Positions 18,957 to 28,005 of a stretch of DNA of 64,000 nucleotides are shown here, piece after piece. How positions within the stretch are numbered: position 1 is the first letter of the stretch; each line of letters begins with the position of its first letter. The position numbers were made by a program, and so were the translations under genes. The stretch is from Gynurincola endophyticus (GTDB taxonomy: Bacteria > Bacteroidota > Bacteroidia > Chitinophagales > Chitinophagaceae): assembly GCF_003991195.1 (NCBI RefSeq), contig NZ_RCWL01000001.1:372001-436000 (forward strand), in the 5' to 3' direction. The notes beneath the pieces are model-generated. The model worked only from the letters and a program-made list of their open reading frames with translations, made no database searches and was not told where the DNA came from.

Positions 18957-19320
18957 GGGATTGGGATTGGATAAAAAATCAATTACAAACGCTGTTCTAC
19001 GGTTCTTTAAGCGTCATATTTGTACTTGGTTTTTATCCTTGTAGGGTAAAGTTTTTCCATTGGTTTCAGATTTTATTTATAACTGTATCTGTTATATTAA
19101 TGCCAGATAGCAGATATTATTGAGTACAAGTTTATAAAAAAATTATAAAATATTACTATTTATCTGCGCTTAATTAAATTCCTTACAGTGAAGCATCCAC
19201 CTTTTACTAAGTGAAAAGGTGTAGGTATCCATTAAATATATTAACTATAAAAAGAATATAATATTGTCTTTTATTATGAAAAAAAATAATATTTTATCTT
19301 GTATTTATAATACTGTCAAT
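18957..19320. other. AT-rich intergenic region between two T9SS cargo genes
   Basis: There is no gene here. The region is very AT-rich, with several homopolymer A/T runs. An 8-bp hairpin (19198-19205 with 19214-19221) lacks a T-run on either side. The promoter of the 773-residue protein must lie here, but I find no exact TAnnTTTG box on the minus strand. Confidence 0.5.
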
Positions 19321-19347
19321 AAAAAACCCCCCAACAAAGTTGGGGGG
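19321..19347 (-). terminator. Terminator of the 479-residue T9SS cargo gene
   Basis: A stem of six C-G pairs plus AAC/GTT (19327-19335 with 19339-19347) has an AAA loop and is followed on the minus strand by six T. A strong intrinsic terminator. Confidence 0.88.
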
Positions 19348-19376
19348 CGATCATCTTATAATTGAATTACAACAAA

Positions 19377-20816
19377 CTAATCTTTCATCAACTTCACTAT
19401 CATTCTTTCTTTACCGTTCACAATTACTTCAAGGAAGTATAATCCCGGAGTTAAAGAACTACTGTTTTCGATTGTGATATTTTGAGTACCTAATTTCAGT
19501 TTACCTGACTTTCTCAGTACTTCAACACCAGCTGCATTGTAAACTTTAAAGCTACCATAAGCGTCTTCAGTCATATCAATTGTTACATTAATATCGTTTT
19601 TAACCGGATTTGGTGTAACTGCAATTGAGTTGATATTTTTAGAGTTATAAACTCTTACTACCAGAATTTTAGTGTAGCTGAATTTACCATCATCATCCAC
19701 TTGTTTCAAGCGATAGTACAGATCATTACGGGCCATTGTGATTTTTCCTAATTCATCGTTGAATACATATTTTTTAACGATAGATGAATTTCCGGCTGCC
19801 TGTACTTTACCAACACTGGTCCACTCGGTACCATTAAAACTTCTCTCTACATCAAAATAATCGCTTTTTTGCTCGAAGTTGGTCGTCCATGATAATTGTA
19901 CACCTTTACCATCTTCTTTCATGCTACCCTGGAAGTTGATTAAAGATACCGGTAAGATACCATCTCCCGGAGGGAAGTTGATAACTACTGTTACTTCTTC
20001 AGAACATAATTCCGGAGAACCCCAGTTGCAAATCTGATAAGTAAAGGTGGTGGAATTACCTGTGAAACCCGGGTTAGGAGTAAAGGTAAATGTACCGTTT
20101 GTATTTAAATTAACGTGACCGTTCACTGAATTCTGAATCATATAAACCGTGAAGCCTAAACCGTTCGGATCATAATCGTTCAAGCTAACATCACCGGTTG
20201 CTGTACGGTCGTTATTACCACCGATATTATCAGGAACTGCTACCGGAGAAGCACTACAACCCGTTAAATAGAACAATGGTGCACTGGTGGTAACCTGGTC
20301 GATGTTTAAAGCTGTATTACCATTTACACTTTCAACCAGAATCAACACTCTGTAGCCACCTGAACCTACAGGGAATTTAGAGAAATTAGCAGTATAAGTC
20401 TGACCTACAGTAGGGTTTGAAATTTCCATTACCTGAATAGGCTCACCTGCATAAGTGAAATAATCATCGGTTAAATAAACAGAAACGATCTTTTTTTCGC
20501 CTGGAGCAAAAGCCTGATCGACTCTATAAGTGAATGTAACCGTAATATTACCCGGAACATCTAATACCGGCGTATAAATAGAAGAAAATGTGTTGGAAGC
20601 AGAAGAAGTTGTTACTAAAGAACCATCACCTTCAACCGGTGAGGTTGCGTTCATTTCAACACCACTGAAAACCCAACATCCGTTTTGTAAGTGCCCTTTT
20701 ACATCATATACGGATACGCCAGGACGTGAGTTAAAGTTTTCGTTAATCTGGGCTTGAATAGACAAGCTGGTTAACATTAAGAAAATGCTAAATAAGAGGG
20801 TAAAATTTCTTTTCAT
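19377..20816 (-). CDS. T9SS-secreted protein with cadherin-like domain and sorting domain
   Basis: A 479-residue secreted protein with a signal peptide ending near SIQAQ. The N-terminal part resembles a carbohydrate-binding-type beta-sandwich. The middle contains an Ig/cadherin-like repeat (DPNGLGFTVY...GTFTFTPNPGFTG) of the kind seen in large adhesins. The C-terminus (TPNPVKNDI...GLYFLEVIVNGKERMIVKLMKD) is a T9SS type A sorting domain. Start: ATG 20816 is chosen over an upstream TTG because it begins a standard signal peptide. A -7 box about 200 bases upstream implies a long leader. Confidence 0.83.
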   Translation of the reverse strand: MKRNFTLLFSIFLMLTSLSIQAQINENFNSRPGVSVYDVKGHLQNGCWVFSGVEMNATSPVEGDGSLVTTSSASNTFSSIYTPVLDVPGNITVTFTYRVDQAFAPGEKKIVSVYLTDDYFTYAGEPIQVMEISNPTVGQTYTANFSKFPVGSGGYRVLILVESVNGNTALNIDQVTTSAPLFYLTGCSASPVAVPDNIGGNNDRTATGDVSLNDYDPNGLGFTVYMIQNSVNGHVNLNTNGTFTFTPNPGFTGNSTTFTYQICNWGSPELCSEEVTVVINFPPGDGILPVSLINFQGSMKEDGKGVQLSWTTNFEQKSDYFDVERSFNGTEWTSVGKVQAAGNSSIVKKYVFNDELGKITMARNDLYYRLKQVDDDGKFSYTKILVVRVYNSKNINSIAVTPNPVKNDINVTIDMTEDAYGSFKVYNAAGVEVLRKSGKLKLGTQNITIENSSSLTPGLYFLEVIVNGKERMIVKLMKD

Positions 20817-21189
20817 TTTTGTGCGTTTCAGATGAGACAAATAATTGGCGATACCTGGTTAGGGCATCTTGTTTGTCAAAGGACTGAGACGGTTCACTTC
20901 ATGGATAAATGTGATTCGAGGTATATCTTTCAGATTCAATAAAGAACCTTAGTTTCTAACAATAGATACGAAAAGAAATATTGGATGTCAGTAATGGTAT
21001 TCTCAAAGGAGGGATGGAGCAAAGGTAGTCAAGAATTTTATTATTGTCAATACCTGTTGCTAAAATAAGTACTTATTTCTGATTTTAAAGGGCGGTTAGC
21101 TAAAAAATAACATCTTTGTGGTATGTATAATGCCCATTTTATCAAGAAGATAGAATGGGCATTTGTTATATTATGATATATTAAAATAT
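20817..21189. other. Intergenic region with long 5' leader of T9SS cargo gene
   Basis: There is no gene here. On the minus strand a -7 box TACCTTTG lies at 21020-21027, with TTG at 21048-21050 spaced 20 bases away, giving a predicted leader of about 200 bases for the 479-residue protein. I see no riboswitch family that I can name in the leader. Confidence 0.5.
21020..21050 (-). promoter_or_regulatory. Promoter of T9SS cargo gene
   Basis: The minus strand reads TTG - 20 bases - TACCTTTG, fitting the Bacteroidota -33/-7 promoter. Confidence 0.5.
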
Positions 21190-22107
21190 TTACGCAAAAA
21201 CTTCAGATTCTTTTTTGTACCAGCTCATTTCATGTACCGGCGGCCGGTGGTGTTTCCATCTCTTGTGGGTCCACATCCACGTATACGGTTGTTCTATGAT
21301 CTTTTCTTCCAGTGTTGCTACATGTAAACGGGTGATTTCTCCGAATCCGGTAGCATTGGCCGTTTCCAGTAATTCACCTCTTAATTCATAATAACCACGC
21401 TTCAAACGATACACATCCAGATAAATAACCGGATATCCGCTTTCCAGTGCATATTTTTCTGTGCCCAGATAAACGCCCGTATCCTGATTTAAAAAAGTTA
21501 ACCAATAAGCGTTTTGAGGTCTGGGGCTTTGGTCTGCAATCAATGCTACACAATGCAAAGTATTCTGCAACTCTTTCATTCTTTCGAATGATTGCTTCAT
21601 CCTGATCAGCTGTGTGCCATACTTGGTACGCATTTTATAAATCAACCGGTCAAAATATTTATTCTTCAGCGGATGATATACTACATGTAATTCATGTTTG
21701 AATGTTAAACTGAAACTGTTACCAGCCCATTCCCAGTTTCCTTTGTGGCCCATTACAATAATCGCAGATTGGTTTTTTGCAGCGAGTGAATTGAATAAGT
21801 CAACTGTTTCCTTTGAAACGCTGCAGCGCTTTAATGCCGTTCGCGGGGAAATCGTAATATTTTTCAATACTTCTGCTACCAGATCACAGAAGTAGCGGAA
21901 AAACTGATCAGCAATTGCTTTGATTTCCTGCTCGTTTTTTTCAGGAAATGCATTACGCAGGTTTTTATAAACTACTTCTTTCCGATAACCGATCACCCGG
22001 AATAATAAATAATAAAATCCGGTAGATAATCCGTACAGTAACGGAAACGGCAAAATGGAAACAATATAGCATATGGGCAATGCTATACAATAAATAATAA
22101 GTGCCAA
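21190..22107 (-). CDS. LpxL/HtrB-type lipid A acyltransferase family protein
   Basis: A 305-residue membrane-anchored acyltransferase. One N-terminal hydrophobic segment is followed by the HxxxxE catalytic motif in MGHKGNWEWAG, the arrangement of late lipid A acyltransferases, which add a secondary acyl chain to Kdo-lipid A. The start is TTG: an in-frame TAG stands two codons upstream and no ATG lies nearby. It is not linked to the lpx cluster at 52-56 kb. The exact chain specificity cannot be told. Confidence 0.85.
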   Translation of the reverse strand: MALIIYCIALPICYIVSILPFPLLYGLSTGFYYLLFRVIGYRKEVVYKNLRNAFPEKNEQEIKAIADQFFRYFCDLVAEVLKNITISPRTALKRCSVSKETVDLFNSLAAKNQSAIIVMGHKGNWEWAGNSFSLTFKHELHVVYHPLKNKYFDRLIYKMRTKYGTQLIRMKQSFERMKELQNTLHCVALIADQSPRPQNAYWLTFLNQDTGVYLGTEKYALESGYPVIYLDVYRLKRGYYELRGELLETANATGFGEITRLHVATLEEKIIEQPYTWMWTHKRWKHHRPPVHEMSWYKKESEVFA

Positions 22108-22422
22108 TGTCTAGGTTTTAGGGGTTCGAAGGAAAGATAAAATAGATATTCGGGAAATACAAATGCACCGGTTCTTTAATTCATAAATCTATTGTAAATC
22201 CTGTCACCCGGATATTAGCTATAACGAATAAATTATTAGATTTGGATTTAGTCTGTTGATTTTTATTGCTTTATGTTGACTCTTTTACGTCGGCTAAACC
22301 GTCATCGTTTGTATTAATAAATGAAAAGGGTTGATTGGTAAATCAGCATTTGTTGACTTTTATACAAGGCTAATCATTGAAATAATAATTATTATTACAT
22401 AGCATCATTAATTTCTTTTTAC
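22108..22422. other. Intergenic region between divergent genes
   Basis: There is no gene here. The two flanking genes diverge, so promoters for both should lie inside. One TAGATTTG (22237-22244, plus strand) fits the -7 consensus but is about 180 bases from the amidohydrolase start. Nothing else is supported. Confidence 0.45.
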
Positions 22423-23808
22423 ATGCATCTGATGAATATCAAAGCAACGATTAGATTAATACATTTTATAACTCCTCTAATAGTTGTACTGTTTTCTTGT
22501 TCTGACAGTACTCAGTATGATTTAGTGATCAAAAATGCGAATGTTTTAAATGTAGTGACAGGAGAACTACAACTCCGGAATATTCTGATAAAAGGAAATA
22601 AAATTTTGCAGTTATCCGATCAGAATAATTTTAAATCTTTAAAAGAAATTGATGCTCACGGTAGGTTGGTGACTCCCGGATTGATTGATACTCATATCCA
22701 CCCGACTGATGTATTTGGTGATTATGCAGCTGCGCCTTTGTTTATTCCGGAAGATTCGGCCGCCTATTACAGACAGAATATAAGTGATGCATATCTGCCT
22801 TATGGAATAACAACTGCGCTAATGATGGGACAGCCTGAAAACTGGTTAAAGAATATCCTTGAATGGAATGAGGGACATACTTTATATACCGATTTTCTAA
22901 CCTGTGGAAGTGCATTCATCTCTAAAGAAAAAAGAACTCCTTATATTGGACATGTTACTGTAGATGGGATACATCAGGCGAAAGCCAAAGTGATAGCGTA
23001 TTACAACCAGGGAATAAGCCATGTAAAACTTTATTACCGTTTAAGAGAACCTGAATTTTCTGCTGTTTTTAAAACTGCAGATAGCCTGGGTATGAAAATA
23101 TATGGTCATATCGGTGACTTTGACCCTGCTCGTCTTAGTATCAGACAAACCCTGGAAAAAGGATTGAAAAACTATGAGCATATTGCCACTTTCCCTTATA
23201 GTATCATCCGTACAGAAGATGAATGGAAGAGGTTTGATACTCATTTTGAATCTTTATTTGGTGAAGCAAATACGATAGAAAAGGTACTGATGATGTTTCT
23301 GGAAGCATTCCGGTACATTGATGAAAATAAACGTAGTGAAGCAGATGATCTGATTCGTCAATTAGCTGTAGAGAAGGCTACTTTTTCTACTACTGTAGCT
23401 TTTATGCATCAGCAGTTTACTGCTTCTCATTATTTTCCCTACCAGCAAAACTCATTATCAGACGCGCAAATTAAAAGAAGCGAAGAAAATTTTGGTATAA
23501 TGATGCGTTATTTAAAAAAAATGGCAGACGAAGGAGTGGTTATCCGTATTGCTACTGATGGGCCATCCGGAGGAAAGTTATTTTTAACTGAACTGAGTAT
23601 TTTGTCTGCTTATGATTTTTCGATACCGGATATCTTTAAAATCGCTACACTCAACGGTGCGATAGCACTGGGTCTGGAAAAAGAAATCGGATCTCTGGAA
23701 AAAGGTATGCAGGCAAATCTTGTTATTTGGGAAAAGTCACCCTTTGATCACCCGGATCATTTTTTTAGTGAAAAGGTGATCATTAAAAGTGGAGCTCTCG
23801 TAAACTAA
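22423..23808 (+). CDS. Amidohydrolase-family lipoprotein
   Basis: A 461-residue protein with a lipoprotein signal (VVLFSC) that places it in the periplasm or outer membrane. It has the amidohydrolase fold: a small beta-domain, then the metal motif DTHIHP, later His residues in YGHIGD and YEHIATF, a catalytic Asp in ATDGPSGG and a return beta-domain with GSLEKGMQANLV. The pattern resembles imidazolonepropionase-like and prolidase-like hydrolases of cyclic amides; the substrate is not evident. Start may be ATG 22423 or 22432. It is a single gene with its own terminator. Confidence 0.83.
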   Translation: MHLMNIKATIRLIHFITPLIVVLFSCSDSTQYDLVIKNANVLNVVTGELQLRNILIKGNKILQLSDQNNFKSLKEIDAHGRLVTPGLIDTHIHPTDVFGDYAAAPLFIPEDSAAYYRQNISDAYLPYGITTALMMGQPENWLKNILEWNEGHTLYTDFLTCGSAFISKEKRTPYIGHVTVDGIHQAKAKVIAYYNQGISHVKLYYRLREPEFSAVFKTADSLGMKIYGHIGDFDPARLSIRQTLEKGLKNYEHIATFPYSIIRTEDEWKRFDTHFESLFGEANTIEKVLMMFLEAFRYIDENKRSEADDLIRQLAVEKATFSTTVAFMHQQFTASHYFPYQQNSLSDAQIKRSEENFGIMMRYLKKMADEGVVIRIATDGPSGGKLFLTELSILSAYDFSIPDIFKIATLNGAIALGLEKEIGSLEKGMQANLVIWEKSPFDHPDHFFSEKVIIKSGALVN

Positions 23809-23840
23809 AATATCTTACATAAGAACAATCTATTAAATTA

Positions 23841-23877
23841 AAAGAACTGTATGGCTTTGCCGTACAGTTCTTTTTGT
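23841..23877 (+). terminator. Terminator after amidohydrolase
   Basis: An 11-bp outer stem (23841-23851 with 23863-23873) and an inner GGC/GCC pairing are followed by T residues. It may also serve the converging pdxA. Confidence 0.82.
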
Positions 23878-23902
23878 TAATTGTTTATTGACACAGTATG
23901 AG

Positions 23903-24997
23903 CTAAAGCCCATCCGGTTCCTCTTCTATTTTTTCGTCTACTGCGTTCGCTAATATTACTGAAGTGATTTTTTTCAATGGGTCTCTTCTGTAATAATCAT
24001 GTTCTTCTTGCTGACGGATAATATCAACACATGAGTATATAGCCGACAACATTGAATGTGCATCCGCTTTTCCTTGTCCGGCAATATCAAATGCAGTTCC
24101 GTGATCCGGAGAGGTACGCACAATGGGAAGTCCGGCGCTGAAATTAGTTCCGTTGCCGGTAGCTAATGACTTAAACGGAATGAGCCCCTGATCGTGATAC
24201 ATTGCTAACACTGCATCAAACTGATTGAAATGATGACGCGCAAAAAAAGCATCTGCACTGTACGGTCCTAATGCCAGTATACCCTGATCTTTGGCAGCCT
24301 GAATCGCCGGTTTGATAACTTTGATTTCTTCTTCACCGATCAAACCTTCGTCACCGGCATGCGGATTTAATCCTAAAACGGCGATCTTAGGTTTATCAAT
24401 ACCAAAGTCACGCTGTAAACTCTTATTTAAAGTTTGTAATGCACTAACAATATTTTCCTTTGTAACATGTTTTGCAGCTTCTGCAACCGGCACATGCTCG
24501 CTTAATACTGCTACCCGCAGGTTTTCTGCTACCATTAACATAACCACGTTATTGGTACCGAATTCATGGCGTAAAAAGGGTGTATGGCCTGAATAAGGGA
24601 AGTTTGCTGCCTGAACATTTTTTTTGTGAATAGGAGCGGTCACCAACCCATGTATATTGCCTAGCTTTAACGCATCCACTGCAGACTGCAACGCCTGAAC
24701 AGCATATTTACCGCCGGCTTCAGTTAATTGTCCGGGTGTGAAATTTACTTCATCTTCCCAGCAGTTGAAAACATTTACCTGTTTTGGATGAATTTTGTTC
24801 CAGTCTTTGGTACTGTTAAAACTAAAATTTCCGTCAGTGATTGACTTTTTATAAAAGTTGATCAGTTTGGTGGAACCAAAAATGACCGGAATACACATAT
24901 CTAAAATCCGATTATCAGCAACGGCTTTGATGATAACTTCAGGGCCAATTCCATTCAAATCCCCCACTGTAATACCTATAATTGGTTTTTGCTGCAT
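23903..24997 (-). CDS. pdxA: 4-hydroxythreonine-4-phosphate dehydrogenase
   Basis: A 364-residue NAD-dependent enzyme of the DXP-dependent pyridoxal phosphate pathway. It oxidises 4-phosphohydroxy-L-threonine, whose product enters ring closure by PdxJ. Visible motifs are GDLNGIGPEV at the N-terminus, the metal-ligand segment SGHTPFLRHEFG, LNPHAGDEGLIGEEE, and MYHDQGLIPFK. Length is slightly above the usual 330 because of a short acidic C-terminal tail. Divergent from rsmA, with 64 bases between the starts. Confidence 0.94.
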   Translation of the reverse strand: MQQKPIIGITVGDLNGIGPEVIIKAVADNRILDMCIPVIFGSTKLINFYKKSITDGNFSFNSTKDWNKIHPKQVNVFNCWEDEVNFTPGQLTEAGGKYAVQALQSAVDALKLGNIHGLVTAPIHKKNVQAANFPYSGHTPFLRHEFGTNNVVMLMVAENLRVAVLSEHVPVAEAAKHVTKENIVSALQTLNKSLQRDFGIDKPKIAVLGLNPHAGDEGLIGEEEIKVIKPAIQAAKDQGILALGPYSADAFFARHHFNQFDAVLAMYHDQGLIPFKSLATGNGTNFSAGLPIVRTSPDHGTAFDIAGQGKADAHSMLSAIYSCVDIIRQQEEHDYYRRDPLKKITSVILANAVDEKIEEEPDGL

Positions 24998-25048
24998 AAC
25001 GCTATTTCTATTTTCTGCCTTAAAAGTACAATATAAGTATGAACTTGG

Positions 25049-25056
25049 TACCTTTG
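25049..25056 (+). promoter_or_regulatory. -7 box next to rsmA start
   Basis: TACCTTTG fits TAnnTTTG and ends 5 bases before the rsmA ATG (25062), implying a leaderless transcript. Confidence 0.55.
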
Positions 25057-25061
25057 TAGCA

Positions 25062-25814
25062 ATGTATACGTTAAAAAAATCACTCGGTCAGCACTTTTTA
25101 CGTGACGAAAACATTTGTCATAAAATAGTAGACGCGCTGAAGCTTCATCCGTTCCGCCAATTGTTAGAGGTAGGGCCGGGCGGAGCTGCATTGACTAAAT
25201 ACCTGATTCAAATAGAAGATATTGATTTTAAATGTGTTGAGTTAGATGAAGAAAAGGTGGTATGGTTGCAGCAGAATTATCCGGCACTAAAGGGTAAAAT
25301 CATTCATAAAAGCATTTTAGATATAGATCCGCCTTTTGAAGGAAAGTTTACTGTTGTCGGTAACTTTCCCTATAATATCTCCTCGCAGATTTTGTTTAAA
25401 ATGTTAGACTGGAAAGATCAGCTCGGGCATATGGTGGGAATGTTTCAGAAAGAGGTGGCGCAACGTGTGGCAGCTCCTCCCGGTTCAAAGGTTTATGGTG
25501 TTGTATCTGTTTTGATGCAGGCTTATTTCAAGGTGGAATATTTGTTTGAGGTGAGCGAAACGTGCTTCAATCCGCCTCCTAAGGTAAAAAGTGCCGTTAT
25601 CCGGATGACACCTTTGGAAGAAACTTTTCCGATGGCCTCTCATCAAAAAATGAGAACATTGGTAAAAGCTGCGTTCAATCAACGACGTAAAACCTTGAGA
25701 AACGCCGTAAAAGGATTGTTTCCTGAAAGTGAACTGACAGACCCGATTTTTAATAAAAGAGCAGAGCAGTTAGCGGTAGCCGATTTTGCTGCCTTAACCT
25801 TTAAGATGAATTGA
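25062..25814 (+). CDS. rsmA: 16S rRNA dimethyladenosine transferase (KsgA)
   Basis: A 250-residue SAM-dependent enzyme that dimethylates two adjacent adenosines near the 3' end of 16S rRNA. Motifs: GQHFL near the start, SAM-binding [10 protein letters not shown] and the catalytic NFPYNISS (NLPY type). The open frame extends 204 bases upstream, but [13 protein letters not shown] is the family N-terminus and the promoter box sits just before it. The gene ends in tandem TGA TGA at the length expected for the family, so TGA seems to be a real stop here. It overlaps the next gene by one base. Confidence 0.95.
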   Translation: MYTLKKSLGQHFLRDENICHKIVDALKLHPFRQLLEVGPGGAALTKYLIQIEDIDFKCVELDEEKVVWLQQNYPALKGKIIHKSILDIDPPFEGKFTVVGNFPYNISSQILFKMLDWKDQLGHMVGMFQKEVAQRVAAPPGSKVYGVVSVLMQAYFKVEYLFEVSETCFNPPPKVKSAVIRMTPLEETFPMASHQKMRTLVKAAFNQRRKTLRNAVKGLFPESELTDPIFNKRAEQLAVADFAALTFKMN

Positions 25815-26752
25815 TGAATACCATGAAACCTAAAGCACTTATTACCGCAAAAACGCACCCATATTTAAAAGAACGTTTAACCGAAGCCGGTTATGAATTA
25901 GTGGATATGCCTGCCATCACTTATGAAGAATTGGGTGATGTAATTACTGAGATAGAAGGTTTAGTAGTAACCACCCGACTAAAAATTGATCAACCTGTAT
26001 TAGAAAAAGCAAACCGCTTAAAATGGATTGCACGTTTGGGAAGTGGAATGGAATTGATTGACGTAGGATATGCAGGCTCTAAAGGTATCACATGTGTGAG
26101 CAGCCCTGAGGGTAACAGCAACGCCGTAGCAGAACAGGTCATTGGTATGGTACTCGTATTAATGAACCGGTTGATGAAAGCTTCGCTGGAGATTAGAAAA
26201 GGTGAATGGAATCGTGACAGTAACAGAGGGTATGAGTTAACGGGTAAAACAGTTGGAATAATAGGTTTTGGACATACCGGTAGTAATGTAGCAAAAAGAT
26301 TAGCCGGGTTTGATGTAAGAATTTTAGCGTACGATAAGTATAAAACTGGTTTTGGTGCCGGTAATATCATAGAGGCAGATCTCGGGCAGGTATTGGCAGA
26401 AGCAGATATCATAACGTTTCACCTGCCGCTTACAAAAGAAACACTTCACTATGCCGGTGAAACGTTTTTTAGTAGCCTGGCCAAACAACCCTATATCATT
26501 AATGCTTCACGGGGGAAGGTGGTAGATACCGCCGCTTTAATAAAAGCGTTGAAAGCTAATCAGATCAGCGGAGCTGGAATCGATGTGCTGGAAAATGAAA
26601 AATTGAATACCTATACTGCAGAAGAAAAAGAGCAATTAGAATGGTTACTGTATCAACCGAATGTATTAGTAACACCTCATATCGCCGGTTATACACACGA
26701 AGCATATTATAAAATGGCTAAAGTGGTGTTAGATAAATTGAATATTTATTAA
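25814..26752 (+). CDS. D-isomer-specific 2-hydroxyacid dehydrogenase (SerA-like)
   Basis: A 312-residue NAD-dependent dehydrogenase. A Rossmann domain with GFGHTG is inserted in the substrate domain. Catalytic residues are visible as Arg in WIARLGSG, Glu in VLENEKL and His in TPHIAGYT. It resembles 3-phosphoglycerate dehydrogenase but lacks the C-terminal ACT domain, so serine synthesis is possible but not certain. The ATG at 25814 overlaps the rsmA stop (TGATG), so translation is probably coupled. Confidence 0.87.
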   Translation: MNTMKPKALITAKTHPYLKERLTEAGYELVDMPAITYEELGDVITEIEGLVVTTRLKIDQPVLEKANRLKWIARLGSGMELIDVGYAGSKGITCVSSPEGNSNAVAEQVIGMVLVLMNRLMKASLEIRKGEWNRDSNRGYELTGKTVGIIGFGHTGSNVAKRLAGFDVRILAYDKYKTGFGAGNIIEADLGQVLAEADIITFHLPLTKETLHYAGETFFSSLAKQPYIINASRGKVVDTAALIKALKANQISGAGIDVLENEKLNTYTAEEKEQLEWLLYQPNVLVTPHIAGYTHEAYYKMAKVVLDKLNIY

Positions 26753-26875
26753 AAAGGTGATTAAAAAGGAATTGTATTTTAAAGTAGAAAAGAACAAAAA
26801 ACTTAATTCAACTCATAAAATGGTCAGTTTTATAACATTTTAGGGGTATTTCTTCGAATTATTCGATAAAAATCT

Positions 26876-26883
26876 TATTTTTG
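26876..26883 (+). promoter_or_regulatory. greA leader promoter
   Basis: TATTTTTG fits the -7 box. TTCG at 26853-26856, 19 bases upstream, is a three-of-four match to the -33 TTTG. Confidence 0.5.
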
Positions 26884-26905
26884 AATAGATACGATTGTCA
26901 AAATG

Positions 26906-26943
26906 CAACGCTTCAGAGGGGCTCTGATGCGTTGTTATTTTTT
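26906..26943 (+). terminator. Terminator-like hairpin in the greA leader
   Basis: The stem CAACGC-T-TCAGA (26906-26917) pairs with 26923-26934 with a single T/T mismatch, has a GGGGC loop and runs into a T-rich tail to about 26944. It lies between the predicted promoter and greA, so many transcripts may end here. Confidence 0.62.
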
Positions 26944-26980
26944 TATATTATACTGAAAGAAATTTCTGTAAAAAAAACGT

Positions 26981-26987
26981 AAGGAGG
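26981..26987 (+). promoter_or_regulatory. Perfect Shine-Dalgarno before greA
   Basis: AAGGAGG, continuing as GGT, stands 5 bases before the greA ATG at 26993. Hardly any other gene in this window has such a sequence. Confidence 0.8.
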
Positions 26988-26992
26988 TTAAA

Positions 26993-27463
26993 ATGAGCAT
27001 TCTTTATGTAACTAAAGAAACTTTAGAGCAAATGAAAGATGAGTTGCAGCGTTTACGAACGGTTGACCGCCCTGCAGCTGCCAAAGCCATTGCTGAAGCT
27101 CGTGAGAAAGGTGATTTGAAAGAAAATGCTGAATATGATGCAGCAAAAGAGGCTCAGGGTATGTTAGAGGCAAAAATTAAATTATTCGAATCGGATATTG
27201 CAAGTGCACGTATTCTCTCTGAAGATTCTGTAGATACGAGTAAGGTTTCTATTTTAACGAAAGTGTCTATTTTAAATATGAACACAAAAAAGGAACAGAC
27301 TTATAAGATCGTATCAGAGAAGGAGGCGGACTTAAAGCAAGGTAAAATATCAGTTACTTCACCGATTGGTAAAGGTTTATTAGGTAAAACAGTCGGAGAT
27401 ATCGCAGAAGTAACGGTTCCGGCAGGGGTGCTCAAGTTTAAGGTACTAGACATTACCATTTAA
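26993..27463 (+). CDS. greA: Transcription elongation factor GreA
   Basis: A 156-residue factor that enters the RNA polymerase secondary channel and stimulates cleavage of backtracked RNA. The N-terminal coiled coil carries the acidic tip in GDLKENAEYDAAKEAQG, and the C-terminal domain ends with FKVLDI. Normal length. It has its own predicted promoter, a leader with a terminator-like hairpin and a perfect Shine-Dalgarno, so its expression seems to be controlled separately from the preceding dehydrogenase. Confidence 0.95.
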   Translation: MSILYVTKETLEQMKDELQRLRTVDRPAAAKAIAEAREKGDLKENAEYDAAKEAQGMLEAKIKLFESDIASARILSEDSVDTSKVSILTKVSILNMNTKKEQTYKIVSEKEADLKQGKISVTSPIGKGLLGKTVGDIAEVTVPAGVLKFKVLDITI

Positions 27464-27473
27464 ATTTGAAAAT

Positions 27474-27496
27474 CCCGCTCAAGCGGGTTTTTTTTT
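27474..27496 (+). terminator. Terminator after greA
   Basis: A CCCGC/GCGGG stem (27474-27478 with 27483-27487) has a TCAA loop and is followed by nine T. Confidence 0.85.
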
Positions 27497-27546
27497 GCCT
27501 TTAAATGAATTGTAGTCATATCATTTCTTTTATTTCCTCAATTTGG

Positions 27547-27554
27547 TAGTTTTG
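27547..27554 (+). promoter_or_regulatory. -7 box for HIT protein gene
   Basis: TAGTTTTG fits TAnnTTTG and lies about 50 bases before the ATG at 27606. Confidence 0.45.
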
Positions 27555-27605
27555 TGATGTATTCATCCGACTACATATTTACCACGTAGGATTAAAACAA
27601 TTGAT

Positions 27606-28004
27606 ATGACTATTTTTTCTAAGATTATTGCCCAGGAAATTCCTTCCTATAAAATTGCTGAAAACGATTATTTCTATGCGTTTTTAGATATTATGCCACA
27701 GGCTAAAGGCCATGTACTGGTAGTTCCCAAAATTGAAGTAGATCGTATTTTTGATGTTCCGGATGATTACCTGAGCAGATTATTAGTTTTTGCAAAACCG
27801 ATTGCAAAAGCGATTGAATCGGTAATTCCCTGCAAAAGATGCGGGCTTGCAGTTGTGGGCCTGGAAGTTCCTCACGCACATTTACACCTTGTTCCGCTTC
27901 AAACGGCAGACGATCTGAATTTCACCAGAGGTAAATTAAAACCGGAGGAAGCCGAAATGAAAGCTATTCAGGAAAAGATTGTTGCTGCATTAAAACAGTT
28001 ATAG
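27606..28004 (+). CDS. HIT-family nucleotide hydrolase
   Basis: A 132-residue protein of the HINT/Fhit superfamily with the nucleotide-binding histidine triad HAHLHLVPL near residue 98. Such proteins cleave AMP from small molecules or dinucleoside polyphosphates. The N-terminal segment IFSKIIAQEIPSYK is typical of the HINT branch. It is a single gene that converges on ruvC with one base between the stops. Confidence 0.9.
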   Translation: MTIFSKIIAQEIPSYKIAENDYFYAFLDIMPQAKGHVLVVPKIEVDRIFDVPDDYLSRLLVFAKPIAKAIESVIPCKRCGLAVVGLEVPHAHLHLVPLQTADDLNFTRGKLKPEEAEMKAIQEKIVAALKQL

Positions 28005-28005
28005 T

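Noticed and set aside
22100-22180. Possible tRNA T-loop (GGTTCGAA) near 22128
   Set aside because: No acceptor stem, anticodon arm or CCA-like end can be built around it.
24858-25061. Upstream extension of the rsmA frame
   Set aside because: The open frame upstream is antisense to pdxA, and [13 protein letters not shown] is the known N-terminus with a -7 box directly before it.
25990-26412. Open frame of 140 codons opposite the hydroxyacid dehydrogenase
   Set aside because: It lies wholly inside a well-supported gene and shows no domain or start signal.
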